Positions 1 through 11,564 of a stretch of DNA of 64,000 bases are shown here, one piece after another. Position 1 is the stretch's first letter; every line of letters starts with the position of its first letter. Origin of the DNA: Laetiporus sulphureus 93-53 (Eukaryota; Basidiomycota; Agaricomycetes; Polyporales; Laetiporaceae). Under the pieces are notes generated by a model that saw nothing but the letters and a program-made list of their open reading frames with translations, ran no database searches and was not told where the DNA came from. The position numbers and the translations under genes were made by a program. The stretch is from NCBI RefSeq assembly GCF_001632365.1, contig NW_024468590.1, positions 2,633 through 66,632 of the forward strand. Direction: 5' to 3'.

Positions 1-1650
1 GGGCGATCCACGGAGCGCGGGCCCGTGAGCGGGTCTTCGAGGTCAGCCGATGGCGCTGGGGTGGTAGAATGGGAGGGGAGATGTCTGGAAGGTGAGTGTA
101 TGCGCCCTCGGGCGACGTGCGACAGAGCGATTGGGACTCACCTGTGGTACCCCTCCCACAGTATCCACTCCATCTGCCTGTCTCCTGCAGTGTCGCCGTC
201 GCCGAGTTGCCATCTCTTGTATGCGTTCGCGCGCTCGTGAGCCATGGTGATCGGATGAGAGAGTGGACGGCAGATGGGGCTGGCCTGCACGATTGACGCA
301 TCGTGTTGGGCGTGGGGTCGGTGGAGAATAGACGGTTTTTCACGCCATGGTGTTGAAGCACGCGTAAGCGGGCGGCTGGCCGTTGTGTAAGCCGACAATA
401 GAGGGCGATCCGCGGAGTGTGGGCCTGTGAGCGGGTCGTCGAGGTCGGCAGCGTGTGCAGGGGTGGTCGAACGAGGGGGGATTGTCTGGAAGGTCAGTAT
501 ATGCGCCCTCGAGCGACGCGCGATACAGAGTGATCACAACTCACCTGACGTGTGCAAACAACCCCACCTACGTTCGCTCTGGCCCACCTACGCGCTCCCT
601 GATCACGAACGACTCGCGCTCCTGAGACGCCGCTGACGACGGTGGCGATGGCGTGCAGACGTGCGCGCATTCGCGACGCTACGTTGACGGCGATGATACC
701 GTGGCCGTACGCGGTGGAGTCGTCTCGTTCGGTGCGGGGAATGTGGTAGCGGTGAACGAACGACACGCCGTGGTGGTGAGGGAAGCGAGCGCATGCGCAC
801 CGGATGGCTGTACAAGGATGCGAAGACGTTCGAGGCCTAGACGGGCATGAGTGGCCTTGCGTGGGCTCGCGCGCGGGTCTTCAAGGCCAGTAGAACTCGC
901 TGGGGTGGTCAACCGAGAGGAGGACGACGGAACTGTGAGTGCATGCGCCGCGGTGCGGCGCGCGATACAGACCGATGGCGACTTACCTGGTGTGTGCAAA
1001 CGACCCCCCCTACGTCCGCTCTCGCCCACCTACGCGCTCCGTGAGATCCCCACCTCGCCCTCCTCCTGTGGCGCCACTGACGATGGTGGCGATGACGTGC
1101 AGACGGGCGCGCGTTCGTGACGCTACGCTGACGGCGAGGAGAGCGTGGCCGTATGCGGTGGAGCCATCTGGTTGCGTGCGGGGAAGGCGGTAGCGGCGAA
1201 CGAACGACACGGCGTCTTTGCACGCCATGGTGGTGAGGGACATGAGCGCACACACCGGTATGCTGTAGAAGGGCGAGAGCGAGGAGGACTCACCTAATGC
1301 AGCCTTTCCACCTGGCCTACGTCCGCTCTCGCCCACCTATGCGCTCCGTGACATCCTCCGACTCGCCCTCCTGCTGCGGCACCGCTGATGACGGTGGCCC
1401 TGTCTTGCAGACGTGCATGCGTTAGGAAGAATATCTTGACGGCGAGGAGAGCGTGGCCGGCTGTACGCGATGGACTCGTCTTGCTGGGTGCGGGGAGGAT
1501 GGTAGAAGCGAACAGGAAGACGAGGGGAGGACGACGCGAGCACACTCCCCGATCGGGGAGTCAGAGGCGCCATGCACATGAGGGGAAAGGGCACCTCATG
1601 GAGGCTTAAAAACAGTGCCAAAAGACATGAAATTTCGCATGTAGGTCGTT
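1..1650 (-). repeat. Tandem ~400-bp repeat array, copy R1 (CpG-rich)
   Basis: About four degenerate units of roughly 310-440 bp lie head to tail on the minus strand. Each carries an intron-like donor, seen on the plus strand as ACTCACC near 136, 539 and 1288 and as ACTTACC near 980. In the units where it is clear an acceptor-like AG follows about 50-56 nt further on, for example near 86 and 488. Related arrays lie on the plus strand at 24.5-26.1 kb and 45.1-47.0 kb, sharing blocks such as TGTGCAGGCC and the CAGGTGAGT donor. R1 keeps many CpGs where the other arrays have TpG or CpA. No long conserved reading frame crosses the units, so I treat this as a repeat family of unknown class. Confidence 0.7.
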
Positions 1651-2118
1651 GAGATGAATAGCTAGGGGGCCCCAACAACGACGAGTGAGCGGATTGCGAT
1701 GCACGAGAGGAAAAAGCAAAAAGTCGCCAGGACCATAACGGGCGCTTACCGACTGAGCTGAAAGGGCATCCCGTAGAAACACAAATAAATTATGGAATAA
1801 TGAGAATTTAATTAGGTGGGTGCTTGAGATGTAGACCGAGGGGGCCCCAACAAAAATGAGATGATAGAAGTAACTGAGGGTCTTAAAAAGACCAATATTG
1901 ACCAAACCACCGCCGTGAGGAAACCCGCCCGACTGGGAAGCCTACAGCGCCCATTCCGCTCAACTGGGCATTGGGGCCCCTTTGGGGCCTCTGAGATTCG
2001 AAGCGTGGCTTTACGATGAGGGTATTTTGAAGAGCATAGCATAAGAATTGAATGTGCTATGGAGGTCCCTCTGAGCATTGCCGTTGGGGGTCAACGGCAC
2101 CCGGTATATAGATAGGGA
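1606..2118 (-). repeat. Dispersed repeat, copy of the LINE 5' leader found at 21.35 kb
   Basis: The minus strand from 2118 to about 1690 matches the plus strand 21347-21790. Shared blocks include CTATCTATATACCGG at one end, TTCTTATGCTATGCTCTTCAAAATACCC (2030s) in the middle, and GACTTTTTGCTTTTT near the other end. At 21.35 kb the block sits just upstream of a gag-like frame, so it is probably a LINE 5' leader. Here no gag follows, and the block runs straight into array R1. A second partial copy of its GGGGCCCCCT segment lies at 1620-1680, so the leader is partly tandem. The insertion supplies the last codons and the stop of the gene to its right. Confidence 0.7.
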
Positions 2119-4690
2119 ACCCATTCCAACTTGTTGAATTTTTGACTGATTGCTCTTATGATCCTCCTGCTGTCCTCCTCCGAAACTCGACTTATGAGCA
2201 GATGCCACTCCTTGAAATAGTTCATGTTTGGGTAGTTCTGCTGCTTTGATGTTGCTATGTGGCCTTTGGGGGGGAAGAATCGATTGAATATGAGGTTCCA
2301 TTGCTCGGGGTGAGCCGCTTCCCACTGCATGGTGCGGAACGGCAGATCCACTGTCTTGAAGAGATCCTCAGTGAAATCACATCTCTCCTCGGGAGTAAGC
2401 ATCATGTAGAAGGGTTCAGACCGAGCCTTGGGGTTGAGAGCTGTCTGCACGAGGTCGAGGAAAAACTGTGCCCAGATCTTTGATAGAGTGGCATCTACTA
2501 GATTTTCGCGGTCCCCTTCATCGGAGGTGTTGTCCTCAAATTGATGATCGTGGGGATCTCCGTGAGCATCGGGTCCAGTCATCTGAACGAGGTCATCCAT
2601 CTGAATTCCACGGTCATCCAGACCAAATCAGTGGCGCTGATACTGAGGCTGCAGAGCTGTGACTGATGTGGTGTGAGTCCTTCGATTGTTCTGCTGATCT
2701 GGGTAAGCTTTTCTGACCATGGGTCACACGCTCTGACCGGTGAAGAGAATCTGTAGATCCACAAACGTCGGAGTTCGGTATGCGTGGGCAAGCTGCAGAG
2801 CATCAGGGGAGCGCTTGTTCCTCAGACGGTAGATGCCATTGTCTTCAACGATGTCGGCAAGGAAGTATATCCCCTGATCGTACATTATCGGTGTCCTTGG
2901 CTGACCATCCTCTGAAGAGCTTTCATCGTCAGACGTCGGTTGTGGACGATCTTCGGAAGGAGTGTGGAAGCAGGCAGCCACTACCATTGGCACCTGCACG
3001 TGGTTACTGCTCGGTCGAAACCTAAGAGCATTGGACATGTAGATTGCCACGACTCCTAGTGTCAGGCTTGGCCTCCAGATGCGAGCAGCTCCGAGATCAT
3101 TTTGGAATCCCTCAAAAACATATTTGAGAGCAGCCATGCACCACGCCTTGAATGACCTGATGGGATAATGGTCAGATCACTTTTTAAATGAAGGTTGGCA
3201 GGCAAGCTCACCACCACACACTTGCAGGGATGCTGATGCAGCTTGTGCTGACCAAGTCAGAGCTGATGTCTCTGAGTGCTGTCAATGCGTTTCTTAAAGA
3301 CACCCGCACTTCGAATCGAGCACAGCCTTCCTGTGGATCTTCTTCCTCCCTTCCCGCGCATGCTATAAAGGTGTTGCAAATATTGTCGATGTCTTCAAGA
3401 AATCATGTCAAGCGATGGGGAAGGAGGTCGGTCGGGTCGTGCCGTCGAAATACACCACGGTGGTGCTGATAGTGGGCATTCTTTTCCGTCGTGTAGAACT
3501 GAATATAGTGGACTCCATCCTGCTTGCCTCTACTTCCTGTGTAGATGCGAGCACCTGCACAGTCATCGAGCTGTGCGACACGGTCAACAATGTGGTAGTC
3601 GCTCTTCATCAACTTTCTGATAGCGTCGTGGGGTGTGGATGGGAGAGCAAATTGAGTAAGCTCTTCATGTGCTGCGGACAACCACGTCACGACATGATTC
3701 TTCTGCTGTATTTCAAGCACCACGTCGATCCACCACTGGCTGCTGTTGGTCTGCTCAGCCCGAAGGTAGTCGAGGGTTTGATCGAGGCTCAGTTGACAGT
3801 CTGTGTCATCATATAGATTGTGGGAAAATGCCCCTTTTGTGCCACGCAGTTTGTGGAGAAAGAATGTGCTGGTGAAATTGCGGTCTTCATCAAGACGCCG
3901 GAGGAGGTTATCTCTGAGGTTGTCGAGAAGGTGGACAGGCACATCAGTGGAAGAGAAGTGTAGTTGTCCCTGGACATCCTGGCTGAGGGTGAAGGCTGCC
4001 TTGTAATTGACAGGCCAATGAGAAATTGCAGTCAGATCAATCTCCTCTATCACTGGTCGAAGGATGTCTTCGTAGAAGTGGGTGAGCTGTGCTTGAGTGA
4101 GGGTGGGTGACGTGGAACGGTCTTCGACGTAAAGTGCGGGAAAGAAGATGTTGCATTTGGCACGAATGTCGACCTTCGCGAAGGCCATGTTGGGAATGCG
4201 ATTCAGCAGGACCTTGTGAGTCATCTGCAGACGAGGTCAGAAACCACCACTCGTGATTGAAGGACTCGAGACTTACATCATGCCGTGTGATTGAATACTT
4301 CATGTGATTGTCGCTCGTTAGAGCGTCCTTGAACGGAGGCAGAGGATAAACTGCCAAGGGACGATCGTAGGGAAGGGTTCTCGATATGCCGATAACTGAA
4401 TCGTAGTCTCGCGTGAGCTGACATGTGTCCTCCATGGCTACTTCACCCATTTCCGCCAGTTCAGGAATAAGAGCAGAAAGGCGAGGGTTTAAGAAAACTC
4501 GACATTCTTCACCATCCCGCTTGACTCTTCCTGCCAGCACAAAGTGAACGAAATCATATATGGCATCCTCTCTGCCACTTTGCAGCAAGCGTTTCGCAAT
4601 GGCATTGAACTCGAGCAGATCCAGGTATAAAGGCTGAAGATCCTCGTCTGGAGCATCTGTGCGAGGGTAGAAGTGGAGAGCATCGGCCAT
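2091..4690 (-). pseudogene. Unrecognised five-exon gene, interrupted and 3'-truncated
   Basis: I do not recognise this protein. Hand-joined exons are 4690-4277, 4224-3456, 3392-3212, 3156-2738 and 2698-2091. Introns are 39-63 nt with GT..AG ends, and every junction keeps phase. The total of 2391 nt gives about 796 residues. It starts MADALHFYPRTDAPDEDLQ. An acidic serine-rich stretch (PTSDDESSSEDG) lies around residue 520. No signal peptide, membrane segment or known motif is evident. One in-frame TGA lies at 2630-2628 (CAC TGA TTT), which would derive from CGA by a single CpG transition. The final codons (YLYTGCR, stop) are read from the repeat that begins near 2118, so the original C-terminus is lost. 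It shares strand and neighbourhood with the SNF2-like gene 836 bp downstream of its start. It could still make a shortened protein. Confidence 0.6.
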
Positions 4691-5525
4691 ATTTGATGAT
4701 TGAGCGAGGAGATTTGAGATTGGGTGGGGGTGGGGTCCTGCAGAGAGTGAGACGGGATGTTTTTAACACAAGCTGCTCAGTTGCCAAGACACATGAGGAC
4801 GATGGAGCTCACCTCACAGCGCAGAAATGAAGTTCATACATCAGCTCATCTCTCGAGCTTCACTCTGCTGGCCGAACACCTATCCCAATTGAATGGTTCT
4901 CAGGCTCATTGACTTGGTGCACATGATCTGAAATCATTCACGGTTAAATGATTTTGGACATTGTGGTGGGGATTGAAAATAACACATGCTCGTGATGCTG
5001 TGACAGAAGCATTTTATTTTTCGGAGATTTTGAACTTGAGATTGAATGCGCACATCTGTACCAGTGAATGTGTACGTCCTCGACGTACGTCTCTTTGCAC
5101 ACCTGCCTCGGGTGCACGTGTGAGTCCGGTTGGTGTGCAATTCAGAGGCACGCATTCGATCTACCGCCAACACTGCAGTTCTGGTTTGTACGTCTGAGAC
5201 GCACACGCCAATGTGCTCCCTGTCTGATGGTCGGACGCCGATGTAGCGCATCTGCGCATGCATCTCAGATGTACAAACCAGAACTGCAGCATTGGTGGTA
5301 GATCGAATGCGTGCCTCTGAATTGCACACCAACCGGACTCACACGCGCACCCGAGGCAGGTGTGCAAAGAGACGTACGTCGAGGACGTACGCTTGCGTGG
5401 GTCGTACTTTTGATGAAAACATCTATGCTGATCCAATGCGTGGCTCACACGATGCTTTGAGCAGCAGATCATGATGATATTTTACACAACAGCACAGCGT
5501 GCGCGACATGACGGTGACAAGCTAT
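4691..5525. other. Intergenic space with a large hairpin
   Basis: This is the space between two minus-strand genes. No coding frame is convincing. The main content is the inverted repeat at 5070-5392 and four CGTACGTCC-type near-palindromes inside it. The upstream gene's promoter should lie at 4691-4900. Confidence 0.6.
5070..5392. repeat. Inverted repeat IR1: ~133-bp arms, ~57-bp spacer
   Basis: The left arm 5070-5202 and right arm 5260-5392 are reverse complements with only a handful of mismatches by eye. For example GTCCGGTTGGTGTGCAATTC on the left matches GAATTGCACACCAACCGGAC on the right. Both arms begin and end with the near-palindrome GTACGTCC..GACGTAC. The spacer has no coding potential. 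Terminal-repeat duplication sites are not obvious, so it may be a foldback element or a local inverted duplication. Confidence 0.85.
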
Positions 5526-8500
5526 CTACCGACGACGACCACCACGAGGACCCTTGCCCCTTTTCTTTTTGTTGGGCAGCTTTGATGAATCCGGGGGGAC
5601 CTGTCCTTCCTGGGCCCTGGCAGCCAGCGCAGCAGATGTGGCGACCTTCTTACGTGGCTTACACGTTGGACGGCTCGGACCTGCCTTGCCGGATGGACCA
5701 GGACCGGAGTTGACATCCATTTCATCATCACGCGGAGGCTGTTCATCATCGGACGGCTCACCTGGATGATGATCAGTCAATGGCGCATTCAAAATAACCA
5801 CTTTAACTTACTAGTGAGTTCAGACGACGGACGCCTCTCCTCATTCGGGTTAAAGCTCGTCCCAGTGGGGTCATCCTCTGGGATTGAAGGTGGTGGTGAA
5901 TGAATGGGCTGTCCATCTGAGAATTCAGGTGGCATCCACTTCGTGTCATGGTGCATCCTGTTTCGCAGCTCGTCCAGAAGAGCCGGAGAGTCGGGTAGAA
6001 CGAGGCCTCCGGGGTGGTCGCGTGACCTCCTCTGCTCCTCCTCAATAAGCGCCTGCGCGGCCCAGACTGGAGTACTCGGAGAGTTAGTCAGGACCGCCTG
6101 TTGCATTCTGGACAGGTTCATCGCGTGCAACGAGATGCTGATTTCTTGGGATGCACCAGAGGTCGACGGTGGAGGCTCGGACACGAGCGCTGCCGTGGGC
6201 AATTGGCCGGAGGCGGACAGTGTAGCCATGGATGCAGGTGCTGCCAGGACCGAGGACGCAGATGGACCAGCCATCGTCATCGCGTGCGCTGTCCCCGTCT
6301 CATCTTCGGAGACAACTGCCTTCGACTTCTTCTTGCACTGGCGCTTGGATGAGCCCGCACCCGCCGTCTGAGCCGTGGCCGTCTTCGTGTCCTTCCTCTT
6401 CTGACCTGGGGCTTTCAGCTCTTCGTCCTCTTCACTGTCATGCTCATCGTCGGTCCCATCAGCTGCGTCGAGGTCAATGTCAAACACATTCTCTGAGGCA
6501 CTCAGCATGTTAGTATGCAAAAGCGCGGAGAACGTATCATCGCACTTACTCAATTGGACCGATGCGCCATAGAACACCCGCAACATTGTGCCCTTGTCGA
6601 AGGAGATGTTGTTCAGAAACACATCCGGCATGTTTCGGGTGATCAACCGATAGATGTGGACAAGCTTCGGCTGCGGCTGCCGCCAGACACGACCAATCAG
6701 CTGGTCGTCCTCCTGCGTGGATCACAGGGTATCCTATGGCATGTGCTGTTAGAAGAAGCATGTGGCAACGTGGTCGGACAGCGGGTACTCACCATCATGA
6801 TGACATAATTCGTGCATGCCAAGTTAAGCCACACAATCCCGACCGCGGACACAATGAGCATGCGCGGGTCATCTCGCCCTGCCTTCTTGAAGTCCTCGAT
6901 GGCCTTCGTGCGAGCTGCTATCGACATCCTGGACATGTGGGTTTCATGCTTGATCTCGTACATGTTGAGGACCTGTAACATCGAATGCGTAAGGTGCTCA
7001 ATGAGATTTCAATCGGATCCAAAAACTCACCGGACTGAGCAAGGTCAAGTTGCTAGGGAAGGTGACGAAAACGACGATCTTGTCCGGCTGATCGCTGTCG
7101 TACTCTTCGAATGGGGGGTCCTCTATTGGAACCAGCCGGTTTTGCTCCGCAGTGGTGGGGGGTTCCTCCCCAGCAGTGGGGACTACCTCCCGAGTGATGA
7201 GGGGTATCGCGCGATCTTCAGCGAGATGATGTTGCAGAATGGCGATGAGCGCCTTGATCTTCGTCGACTCGATTGCCTGCCATGCATCCAGGGTCGTGGG
7301 GACCTCCATGGAGAGACCGCTGGAGTTGGAGAGGGAGCGGTGCATCAGCGCGAGATGAATCGTGAGGTAGAAGTTCTGTGAACAGAGCGGTGAGTACTCT
7401 CACCAATCATATTAGCATGTCACGTGATGGCATGCGTATGTCGACGACGTACAGCTCAGGTGCGGGGGCAGCATTCGGCATCGAGCGAACGTGCTGCTTG
7501 TGCATGCGTACATCTCAGAGGTACGTGCCAGCTGTAGTGCACAGACCAGCGCATGGCAACGCCAGCCCTGCATGGCCGTACGTCCGAGACGTACACCGCG
7601 AGGGCACGAGCCTCAATAGGATGACGTCACACATGCACGTCAGGTACGTCCACGATGCGTGTATCCCCGCATCATCTGAAATGAAAGAGCAGAGGAAACT
7701 TACCCGTCCGTGCATGAGAGACAAGGCTCTGCCAGCGTCCTGGCTCATCTCAGCGGCGAGCTCGTCGATCGTGTTCTGCTCCTCGTGGCTGAGCTTCAAG
7801 AGCACCATGTGTTGTTCGTAGGGCTCCAACCCAGAGATCGGTTTGCCCTCGTAGTCTCGCGAGTCGACAGTGCGGCACATCACAGTGCCCTCGAACTGCT
7901 TTCGTGCATCCTCCATGATGATCGCGACGCTGTCGTATGCCTCGCCACCGACGTCGACCTGTTTTCCCCTGGCGACGTGCTGCACGACCAACTTGCCCTT
8001 GTTGTCTTTTTTCTTCTGGGCGCGGTCCACCCTCTGTGCAGAATTCAGGTCGTCCTTGAACTCCTTGACGACCGTCTCGAAGTCGGGGCCGAACGTCGAC
8101 AATCCCGCCCATCTTCTGAGGTTCTACAGATCCTGCGACAGGTTGTCAGCTTTGACCTCCAGATGTTCATTGAGCACTCACCTCCGGACGACTGAGCAGC
8201 GGCATCGCTGTCATCACCACCACGCTGTCGCTACACTTCCGCAGCTCCATGCACGTGAAATACGGCTTTGACAGCGTGCACGCGCATGCCGCTTCATCGT
8301 AAATCATGAGGCCAAAATGCCTCCCGAAGACGGTCTGGTCCACTAGCTGTTCAAACCCGTGCTTCTTCTGTGACCCCAGATGCTTGTCCGGAGTCTTCAG
8401 CTCGAAAAGCACCTGGCAGTCAGATGCAATTGCCTGTAAAGATGCTATTAGATTGTCCTCCCCATCACAGCAATGCAAGACGTACCGAATAGGTGGTGAC

Positions 8501-10211
8501 AATAATTTGCTGACACTTCTGGGTCTTTGACTTGACGTAGTACAATTCCCACCATTGAGCGCGCGTCTTGTGTGAGCCGGTATATGGTAGCACATCGAAA
8601 CAGTCATGTTGCAGATAGCATCGCAACTCTGCCAGGAGTTGCGACAGAAGGCTCACCGTCATGACGACCATGACAGGCTCATCCTTCAATCTGCCCGTGT
8701 TCTCACCTTCACTGATCGAGGACAGATCCCATTGGCCCGGCAAGTGACTGTGTTTTTGGTAGTGGTGGATGTAATATGCCCTCAGAGCGATAAGCCCCAC
8801 AGCCTGCATCGTCTTGCCGACACCGACCTCGTCAAAAATGAACATGGGCTGAGACGCCAGCATCTGTCGCGTCATCTTCACGATCCCCACAAGCTGGTGC
8901 CAGTGAGGACCGAACGCGACGGCATCCTTCGATGTCTTGAGCCACTCCTGGCCTTCCTCTGACCATGGATCATGGGCATTCATGGGGTCTTCCTTGCGAT
9001 TGAAGAATGGCAGCCCCTCCTTGGGCAGACCCAGCAGCTCATGAAGCTGCGTTGCGTTCATCTCCTGGAACTCCTTGACACCTGTGTCCCAATTCATGTC
9101 GAGAGACTCGAAGTCAAGCACCTCGACCAGGGTGCCGTCCCCAGGCTCCAACATGGCCTGCAGTGACTGGGAGAGCATCTCGAGCTCCACGTCACCAGCA
9201 AGGTCAGACAGTGCCTGGCAGAGCAATTTGGGGAGTTCTAACGATTAACGTGTTAGCTTGCTTTTTGCACACATCATGCAGTGCCCCAGTACTTACTCAT
9301 CTTCTGGCCGATGCCCAGCGATGGGTCGACCACGTTCAGCAGGTCCTTGACGGTCTCCCTCTTCTGGGTCAGCTCCTCCATCGCATCCTTGTCGCTGTAC
9401 TTCTCCAAGGTCTTCATGATGTTCTGCAACGCTGAACATCTTCTTCAGCGTCACCTTCGTGAGGAGGGTCTCCTCGCATTCTACACGAAGCAGGTCAGCT
9501 TGCACTGCAAGTAAATGACATACCACTTACTTTTGAAAAGGTTGTCGAACACTTTTTTCCTCGCCTCCAGCAGCGGCACGTCGTGGGTCAGGCCTTGGCG
9601 ACGGCACTGCCAGACGTGGACGAGTGCGTCCTGGATGAAGTCGTGACATTCATCATGCAGCATCACTCGGTTCCTGTACACGTCCGTGCTGAAGAGAGCC
9701 TCCGCGATTGAGGCGTGACAGGCGATCTGCGCCCTTTCGATCGTTGGCAGCTGATCTGAGGTCAGAAACAAGCAGGCGTCATGTGCGGCTGAATGAAACT
9801 TACCGAGCGAGTCTCAAAGGACTGCAAGATGTTGGCCACGCTCCTTTCGTGCAAGGCGAGGATGCCTTCGACCTTTTGCGTGATCTTCCAATCTTTCCAC
9901 ATCTTCCGGAGGAACGGCACGACGACATCGCGGCCTGCCGTGTACTGGTCCTTGTGGCGCTTGTTCAGAAACTTCCTCTTGTCATTGGCGGGAAGAGTCT
10001 TGAGTTGCTCAATGAATGCCTGACAGCTCACGACGTCCTCTGCTGTCCACTTCGAACCATCTGCCTTCATGTTCACCGTCGAATCGCCGTCATGCCCATC
10101 CCACGGAAGGCCGGTAGACCCAGTCAGCTCGCTCCATGTTGGCCACTGCCACACCTCAGGCTTGGCTAGAAACAGGTTGAGGAGTGTGTGTGCGGTAGTG
10201 TTGGATGGCAT
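5526..10211 (-). CDS. SNF2-family helicase-like ATPase, 12 exons
   Basis: Superfamily-2 ATPases of the SNF2 type use ATP to translocate on DNA or remodel chromatin; a nuclear site is inferred. Exons: 10211-9804, 9750-9531, 9504-9455, 9423-9297, 9237-8486, 8433-8182, 8123-7704, 7375-7031, 6972-6793, 6712-6550, 6492-5812, 5761-5526. They total 3834 nt, 1277 residues. Motif I is DEVGVGKT (SNF2 usually DEMGLGKT), motif II DEAA, and the motif III region VVVMTAMPLLSRPE. The C-terminal helicase lobe has VGIVWLNLACTN and QLIGRVWRQPQ. The tail is acidic, then lysine- and arginine-rich, ending KRGKGPRGGRRR. Oddities: the third gap is only 31 nt; the canonical acceptor at 6734 would read DTL-stop-STQED, and a second acceptor 21 nt on avoids this TGA; one intron is 328 nt and packed with palindromes. 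The ATG at 10211 is the first good in-frame start. It may be functional or newly decaying. Confidence 0.75.
7376..7703 (-). repeat. Long SNF2 intron carrying four CGTACGTC near-palindromes
   Basis: The other introns of this gene are about 31-80 nt; this one is 328 nt. Near-palindromes lie at about 7433-7452, 7506-7525, 7577-7594 (CGTACGTCCGAGACGTAC) and 7643-7660. The flanking exons join in frame (MHGR, then NFYLT), so the extra length is intronic. It looks like repeated insertion or amplification of the short palindrome inside an ordinary intron. Confidence 0.7.
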
Positions 10212-10254
10212 TTGGATGCAGAAAGATGGTTTGGGGGGATAAAAACTGAGGGAG

Positions 10255-10927
10255 AAAATGCCCAGCTTTATGTGCAGGAAGGGGGCTGAACTTGGAGCGG
10301 CGCTCGGTGGCATTGGTCGTGGACTTGAAGGAAGCATTCCATCAGAAGCGGACAAAGTCACCGTGTATCAGAAGGGCCTCATTACTGGGTGATCTAGAAT
10401 TTTAAGAAGCAGCGCGTTGGATCAGCGGATGTTCAATTCGCGAAACTATTTGGAATGAGAAGCGGTCACCGATTAATTTCCTCGGGTCGTGCGTATGTCG
10501 TGGATGCACGCACATCGCATGAATTGAAATTCACCCAACCAGCTCCTACGCAGCTGCGCAGAAGAACCACATAGAATGTTCGTGAAGTGTGGCGTACGTC
10601 CAGGATGTGCGCATCTGCGTGTGCGCTGCGTAGTGGATCTGGTTGGGTGAATTTCAATTCATGTGACGTGCGTGCGTCCACAACATATGCACGACCCGAG
10701 GAAATTAATCGGTGACCGCTTCTCATTCCAAATAGTTTCGCGAATTGAACATCCGCCGATTCAACGCGCTGCTTCTTAAAATTCTAGATCACCCGGTAAT
10801 GAGGCCCTTCTGATACGCGACGACTTCGTCCGCTTCTGATGGAATGCTTCCTTCAAGTCTGCGACCAATGCCACCGAGCGCCGCTTCAAGTTCAGCCCCC
10901 TCCCTGCACATATAAGCTGGGCATTTT
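10255..10927. repeat. Inverted repeat IR2: ~305-bp arms, ~63-bp spacer
   Basis: The left arm 10255-10559 and right arm 10623-10927 are reverse complements at high identity. For example CGAATTGAACATCCGC reads on one arm and GCGGATGTTCAATTCG on the other, and CCGATTAATTTCCTCGGG matches its complement. The outer part of the left arm is the 5' flank of the SNF2-like gene, so the right arm carries a second, outward-facing copy of that presumed promoter. Three near-palindromes of the CGTACGTCC type lie in the inner part and spacer. A transcript through it could fold into a very long hairpin. Confidence 0.9.
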
Positions 10928-11564
10928 TTTCCATCACTGAGCATACGTCCGAGACGTACGCACCGCGGATGTGCAATGATACTGGAAATGAAGGATACTA
11001 CCATCCAGGATGCATCACTCGCAGTGACACAAATGCTCATAAGCTGTTACAGCGGTTTGCAAAAATAATGGCGGTCACGCGTGCGAGTCGGTATTGTACA
11101 TGGTGGTCCGTTTGGACTTGACAAAATCGCGCCTCACGGTGCCTCCAGCTCGAGTAGCACATGCTTGTCCACTTGTGGATGCTACTCATTCGATCTCATT
11201 TCATTTGCAGTGTACATAGTTGCCGCCTCTAGCGAAGTCAATACACATCAGTGCAGATGTGAAACATGCTGCTACCACCTTTTCAACATTGGAGCTGGCT
11301 TTGATAGGACTGCACTTGTGAACTTGAGGTTGCTGCCTGTGCTAGAGCATTTGCTGAATTGGAATCACAATAGGAGTGCAGAGAAATGAAGTGAATACAA
11401 GTGAAGGAAAGCCAGCATATTGCAAGGGTGATGATGTCCAATTTCACCCAGTCCAGAGACCACTACATACTGTCCATGTGCGTCACCGCCGTCCCACAAT
11501 GCAAACAGCCATAGATGATGACATGAACAAGAAAGACAATGGGGCAAACAAATATCCGGACTGA
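10928..11564. other. Intergenic space, no gene seen
   Basis: One near-palindrome (GCATACGTCCGAGACGTACG, 10941-10960) sits next to IR2. The rest has no frame with recognisable content. The 3' flank of the kinase-like gene begins at its right edge. Confidence 0.5.

Noticed and set aside
1690..1780. A real tRNA gene at the A-box-like module
   Set aside because: No cloverleaf can be drawn, no acceptor stem pairs, and a B box is not convincing.
10212..10361. Extended start of the SNF2-like gene at 10361
   Set aside because: The codon is GTG and the extra residues lie partly in the inverted repeat; the ATG at 10211 is preferred.
10776..11040. Minus-strand frames opposite the helicase promoter
   Set aside because: They are read from the inverted arm of IR2 and mirror untranslated sequence.
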